A model generated the notes under the pieces. The model was not told where the DNA came from, made no database searches, and saw nothing but the letters and a program-made list of their open reading frames with translations. 64,000 bases of DNA from Pelodera strongyloides (lineage: Eukaryota > Nematoda > Chromadorea > Rhabditida > Rhabditidae): positions 51,448 through 115,447 of the forward strand of contig JAANDG010000475.1 in assembly GCA_036852015.1 (NCBI GenBank). The letters are read 5' to 3'. Made by a program: the position numbers and the translations under genes. Shown here piece after piece: positions 60,598 through 64,000 of the stretch (within the stretch, counting starts at the first letter, position 1; each line of letters opens with the position of its first letter).

Positions 60598-61005
60598 TCG
60601 TTAATTAAAAGAACTGCATAATTAATGAAAAAATAATTACTGAAAAAAACTACGGTAACGGACCACGCAAATATGTTCACGCAAGTGACGCAAGCAGACT
60701 AACCTTACCACTTACATCGGAACAATTCAAGGGAGAAAAGTCACGGGTCAGGAAAAAAAAACACAAGAAAAACGCTGAATTGAGATCATATACCAGGTTC
60801 ACCGATGGATGATGCAACATGAGTGTAGCACTTTTTTTTCGCAAACTTGACTTTCTAAATAGTAAAAGCTTAGAAAAGGAAAAAAAAATAATAGTGAAAC
60901 ATCACCATATAGAAGGAGCAATATGAAACGGAACATCCAAAATCAAGATAACCCAAACAATGCCCACTCATGACAAGTAAGAAAATGGTATGTCTTTTAA
61001 ATTCC
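59100..61005. other. Mostly featureless stretch
   Basis: AT-rich with a long G run at 60568. No exon with convincing signals on either strand, and no RNA gene seen. Confidence 0.35.
60568..60596. repeat. Run of 29 G
   Basis: Uninterrupted G homopolymer, the longest in the window and a strong quadruplex former. It makes a meaningless polyproline frame on minus. Length should be treated as approximate because sequencers misread such runs. Confidence 0.9.
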
Positions 61006-61009
61006 ACAG

Positions 61010-61126
61010 TCAACCAAGTAAATCAATACCAACCTGCATCACAAGACTGGTTTATCATTGCCAACAAAATCCGGTATTCTAATGGTGCTATCATAGAGTT
61101 CTTGCAGTACCTGAATACAGTGGTCG
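61010..61126 (+). CDS. Candidate exon of unresolved plus-strand gene
   Basis: Acceptor TTTTAAATTCCACAG, then VNQVNQYQPASQDWFIIANK and IRYSNGAIIEFLQYLNTVV, donor GTCG|GTAAAA (phase 1). A phase-compatible exon at 61696-61751 (acceptor TCTATTTAG) would add DHHEPFASLRQSFRMIS and a stop. No upstream exon or family identified. Confidence 0.35.
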
Positions 61127-61184
61127 GTAAAAAAAAACACAAATTGCTTTCAATCAAGTGATGCCGTTATATTAATCCACGATC

Positions 61185-61235
61185 TTAAAGGGATAGGTTC
61201 ATCTCAAATCACCTCTCTTTTTATTGTTTTTATTG
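61185..61235. repeat. One end of an M3-like element
   Basis: CTTAAAGGGATAGGTTCATC, matching the M3 terminus. No partner arm is visible within 600 bases, so it is truncated. Confidence 0.6.
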
Positions 61236-62118
61236 ATAATAGCACAAAGAACATTCACAATGAAAATTAAATCAATCACAGAACAGTCCGCCTCGCAGAA
61301 GAAGCTTCCTTTATTGGAAGCTAGTTGATCGGAAGCCAAAATCTAAACTCAAAAACTAATACCGTACACAGAACGCGCGGGCTAATGGCACTTAGCCAAT
61401 AGCAAATTAAATGATACTCACCGTGGAAAATACTACGCTAGCCAACGGACTATGTTCCGTTCCACTTGGACGAAACGGCCTATATCCCGTTCCAGTTTAC
61501 CGGCACCGTTCCAGTTCACGATCTGAGGCATTTTCCGGACCCAATCCCGTAACGGTTGGTCTCGGCACGACATGTTTTAAAGGTGTATTATCAACAATTT
61601 TTTATTTTTGAAATGTGTGATTTTTCTTTATTTTTTTTCTTTCCTTTGATTTTGTGTAGTGTTCCCTTATTGTAGAAGTGTATTTATCTATTTAGGTGAT
61701 CATCACGAACCATTTGCTTCACTTCGACAATCATTTAGAATGATTTCGTGAATGGGATAGCGGTCGACCTCCATTTTAATTTAGGTATTTTGTGACAAAG
61801 TAGACTTCGCCTCATCTTTTATCCATATACTGTTTGTAAGTTACGAGAAGCTAGCAGGTGATGAATGTGTTTGGTTTGCAATTTTTATCGGTACTAGTTT
61901 TCTATGCTGCTAGACATTCTAGATAACTTGTACTTCCGTGACTTATTTGTTACGTTTGCACATGCTACTATATAACTTGTCTAGGGTCAAAGAGCACTGA
62001 CAACGGTATATGGAGAAATGGTATGAACAAGTCTTCCGTTTTTTTTCTCCACAGTATGCAATATACTAAGGACTTATGATAGCGAGCTACAGCGGGCGAC
62101 CGCCAGCCCATTTTTCAG

Positions 62119-62210
62119 TTTCTTGATATTTTTTATTGAGGTTTGCGTAATTTGGAAGTCTGGAAGATGGTCTTCCCCAGACGTTGGTCGGCGTCCCTCT
62201 CTACGCTTAG
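62119..62210 (+). CDS. Candidate exon
   Basis: Acceptor CCATTTTTCAG, open frame FLIFFIEVCVIWKSGRWSSP, then DVGRRPSLRL, donor TTAG|GTATGT in phase 1. Hydrophobic then basic. Possibly part of the same gene as 62995-63105, but the phases do not join directly. Confidence 0.28.
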
Positions 62211-62427
62211 GTATGTTTTACGCGGATACGTTCTTGGTCCCATGTTACATTGTCACTCCTACCCAGGATGCTCGCCGTTTGTGCAGTGTTACTGTGTTAC
62301 TTGTTAATTGTCCTTGCCTGTAGTGAGCCTTTGCTGTATTGTATGATAAATACCATGTGTATCAAAGATCAATTTTCTTTTTCTACGCCCCCTGCCTATT
62401 GTTTGAATATTGTTATCAGACGTTGAG

Positions 62428-62656
62428 GGTTTCAAAGTCCGCGAATCGCACGAGTGAAAATGACCTATGCCAGATAAATGCTATTTCAAAAAGCACGGGT
62501 CTGGGGCTCTGGGGCACTTTCGCTACAGGACCATGTCAACTGCGTGATTCGCATGGGTTATGGTAGGCAGTTGAAATGCATGTAATATGACTTGAACTTG
62601 AACATAGACGGGCATTTGCATTCTCGCATGTGCGATTCGCGAAAATGGAAACCCCA
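62428..62656. repeat. Palindromic element, family M11 (diverged, shorter)
   Basis: GGGTTTCAAAGTCCGCGAAT to ATTCGCGAAAATGGAAACCCC with the M11 inner words TTCGCATGGGTTATGGTAGG. Confidence 0.8.
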
Positions 62657-62994
62657 TGAGTGCTGGAGTGTGAGGCGTCCTCTGCAAGGTGAACTACTAC
62701 GCGTGCTCAGTGGTAGACGATTATTTATTACAAACCTTTAAGAACGTGAGTATGGTTTACGAAAGCCAATTGAGATGACCCGCGCTCCAGGAGCCAGGCA
62801 ACCATACTACTACATTTGTTTAGAGTTTGGAATTCTAATTGTGAGGTGAGTGTGAGTGGGATTGAATGAAATGTTTTTTTTTTGTTGTACAGCTCTAATA
62901 GTAGAGTAGGACCAACCCGTCGCGTGTGGGGGGTATTGAATTCTAGTTTAGGGAACGGATATTCCCACTTCTGAAGTAAATTTCGTTATTTCAG

Positions 62995-63105
62995 ATTTTC
63001 TCTTCCGTTTCCGGCATTATGATTATGGTGCGTAATGGCGATAAGAGTAAGGAGGACGGGAAAGGAGAAAATAGGATGTCGATCGAAACATCCATTCTTT
63101 TATAA
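62995..63105 (+). CDS. Candidate last exon
   Basis: Acceptor TTCGTTATTTCAG leads to a 36-codon frame, IFSSVSGIMIMVRNGDKSKE, then KGENRMSIETSILL and TAA. Good acceptor and natural composition; incoming phase 0. Could be a short cytoplasmic tail after a hydrophobic segment. No family recognised. Confidence 0.35.
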   Translation: MFSSVSGIMIMVRNGDKSKEDGKGENRMSIETSILL

Positions 63106-63417
63106 AGGTGCATTTTGATTTTATGTATTGGCATAGCATATTATGGTCATGTATGCGGACTAATACTAATACCTCATGCCTGGTGCATTTGTTTTATTAA
63201 AGCTCGAGTGCTTACTGTCTGGAAAATACCGCATACCGCTTTATTTATTTCGCTTTAATCTTCAGTGCAGCATATCGTTAGTCCTGTCGGGTCCTGTCGA
63301 AGTGCGGTAGTCAATTCCCCAATTGACTCCCACATTGAACATACCATGTACGAATCCTAGCCCAGCCTGTTATATTCCTAGAAAATCCTAGATCCTAGCA
63401 CGTTATACATGTTTCAG

Positions 63418-63507
63418 ATTTGCGTAGAGAATGGGAGTGGTGGATTCGGTGGACGGTGGAAGGTGGAACAGTCACAGCGGCGCCGTCAAAAATCACTATG
63501 CTATGAG
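63418..63507 (+). CDS. Candidate exon, phase 0 at both ends
   Basis: Acceptor TACATGTTTCAG, 30 codons (ICVENGSGGFGGRWKVEQSQ, then basic RRRQKSLCYE), donor GAG|GTGAGG. Both splice sites are strong. It may be an alternative to exon 62995, since both start in phase 0, or part of a gene running off the window. Confidence 0.38.
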
Positions 63508-63896
63508 GTGAGGTGCCTATTTATTTATTTTTCTGTGTGTTTGTTACGTTTATTGTGCTTCTTACCGTAGCTAGCACGTCCACGTCGCCAATTTAGTTAA
63601 GATTGGATCAGTTCCCTGTGTGAATATCTTGTCTACATATTTTATATCGGTGATTATAGAGAATTTATAAGCACTTTCTTCCATGTTAAAAGTGCCCCAC
63701 GCCCGTTCATTTCACATTCTATAGTATAGAAGGAATAGGAATAGACGTCTTGTAATCCGGTACTTTCAATAAAATATTCAAATAATTCATGCGCTTCCGC
63801 TGAGATTAGAGTATCTTTTCGTGCATAAAAGGAGATAATACTTATCGTGTATTACTGTGATTGATTATTACTTTGTTTATTTGTTTATTTCTACGG

Positions 63897-64000
63897 TTAA
63901 AGGAAGGCAGTCACGATAAATTCGTCGTTTTTATTTGATTTTCATTAAATATAGGAAGGTGTGTAGGAAAATATGATACCCGTATGAAGTTACAGAGAAA
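63897..64000. repeat. Repeat shared with 31715-31830 (family M13, cut by window end)
   Basis: AAGGCAGTCACGATAAATTC and following sequence resemble ACGCAGTCACAATAAATTCG near 31724, including downstream ATACC..AAGTTAC words. It probably starts at the TTAAAGG at 63898. Confidence 0.55.

Noticed and set aside
60420..60680. Minus frame with ten prolines
   Set aside because: Artefact of the 29-G run.

Overview
The window looks like nuclear DNA of an invertebrate animal with introns, most likely a nematode or another small invertebrate. Supporting signs are genes split into short exons by GT-AG introns, pyrimidine-rich acceptors ending CAG or TAG, one 44-base intron, two start codons that directly follow an acceptor-like CAG (as expected for spliced-leader addition), and many palindromic transposable elements. 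Nothing resembles a bacterial operon. Most long open frames are repeats or chance, so genes were rebuilt exon by exon from splice signals and reading phase.

Left end (1-17.5 kb). The last three exons of a cysteine-rich gene (382-920) are followed by a long gene-poor stretch. It holds one possible signal-peptide exon (3140), GC-rich islands, palindromic miniature elements and regularly spaced CT-repeat tracts.

BED gene (17.5-26.2 kb). A complete 15-exon, 540-residue gene on the plus strand encodes a BED zinc finger followed by a remnant of a hAT-type transposase. Its introns carry a 1.1-kb inverted-repeat element containing an intact antisense tRNA-Glu(CTC) gene, and a 342-base palindrome with a Penelope/hammerhead-like motif.

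Repeat sea (26-48 kb). At least ten families of palindromic elements end in TTAAAG...CTTTAA, inserted beside and inside one another. Between them are exons of a second secreted-protein gene (30.1-31.7, perhaps continuing at 39.1 and 42.7 kb), an unresolved minus-strand spliced unit (32.6-34.1 kb), and a 3.3-kb composite foldback (43.7-47.1 kb) around a minisatellite and tRNA-like pieces.

Gene A (48.2-53.6 kb). A complete model of about 10 exons and 363 residues: signal peptide, eight-cysteine ectodomain, one membrane span, basic cytoplasmic tail. The first exons of gene A and of the 30-kb gene share phase, a D-x-R-C start and cysteine spacing. The gene at 382-920 shares other motifs with gene A. 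I infer one family of rapidly diverging surface or secreted proteins.

Right end (54-64 kb). Several short exon candidates with good splice signals lie on both strands, including minus-strand pieces with an immunoglobulin-like signature. They cannot be joined into whole genes here. A 29-base G run and three copies of a palindromic element are also present.
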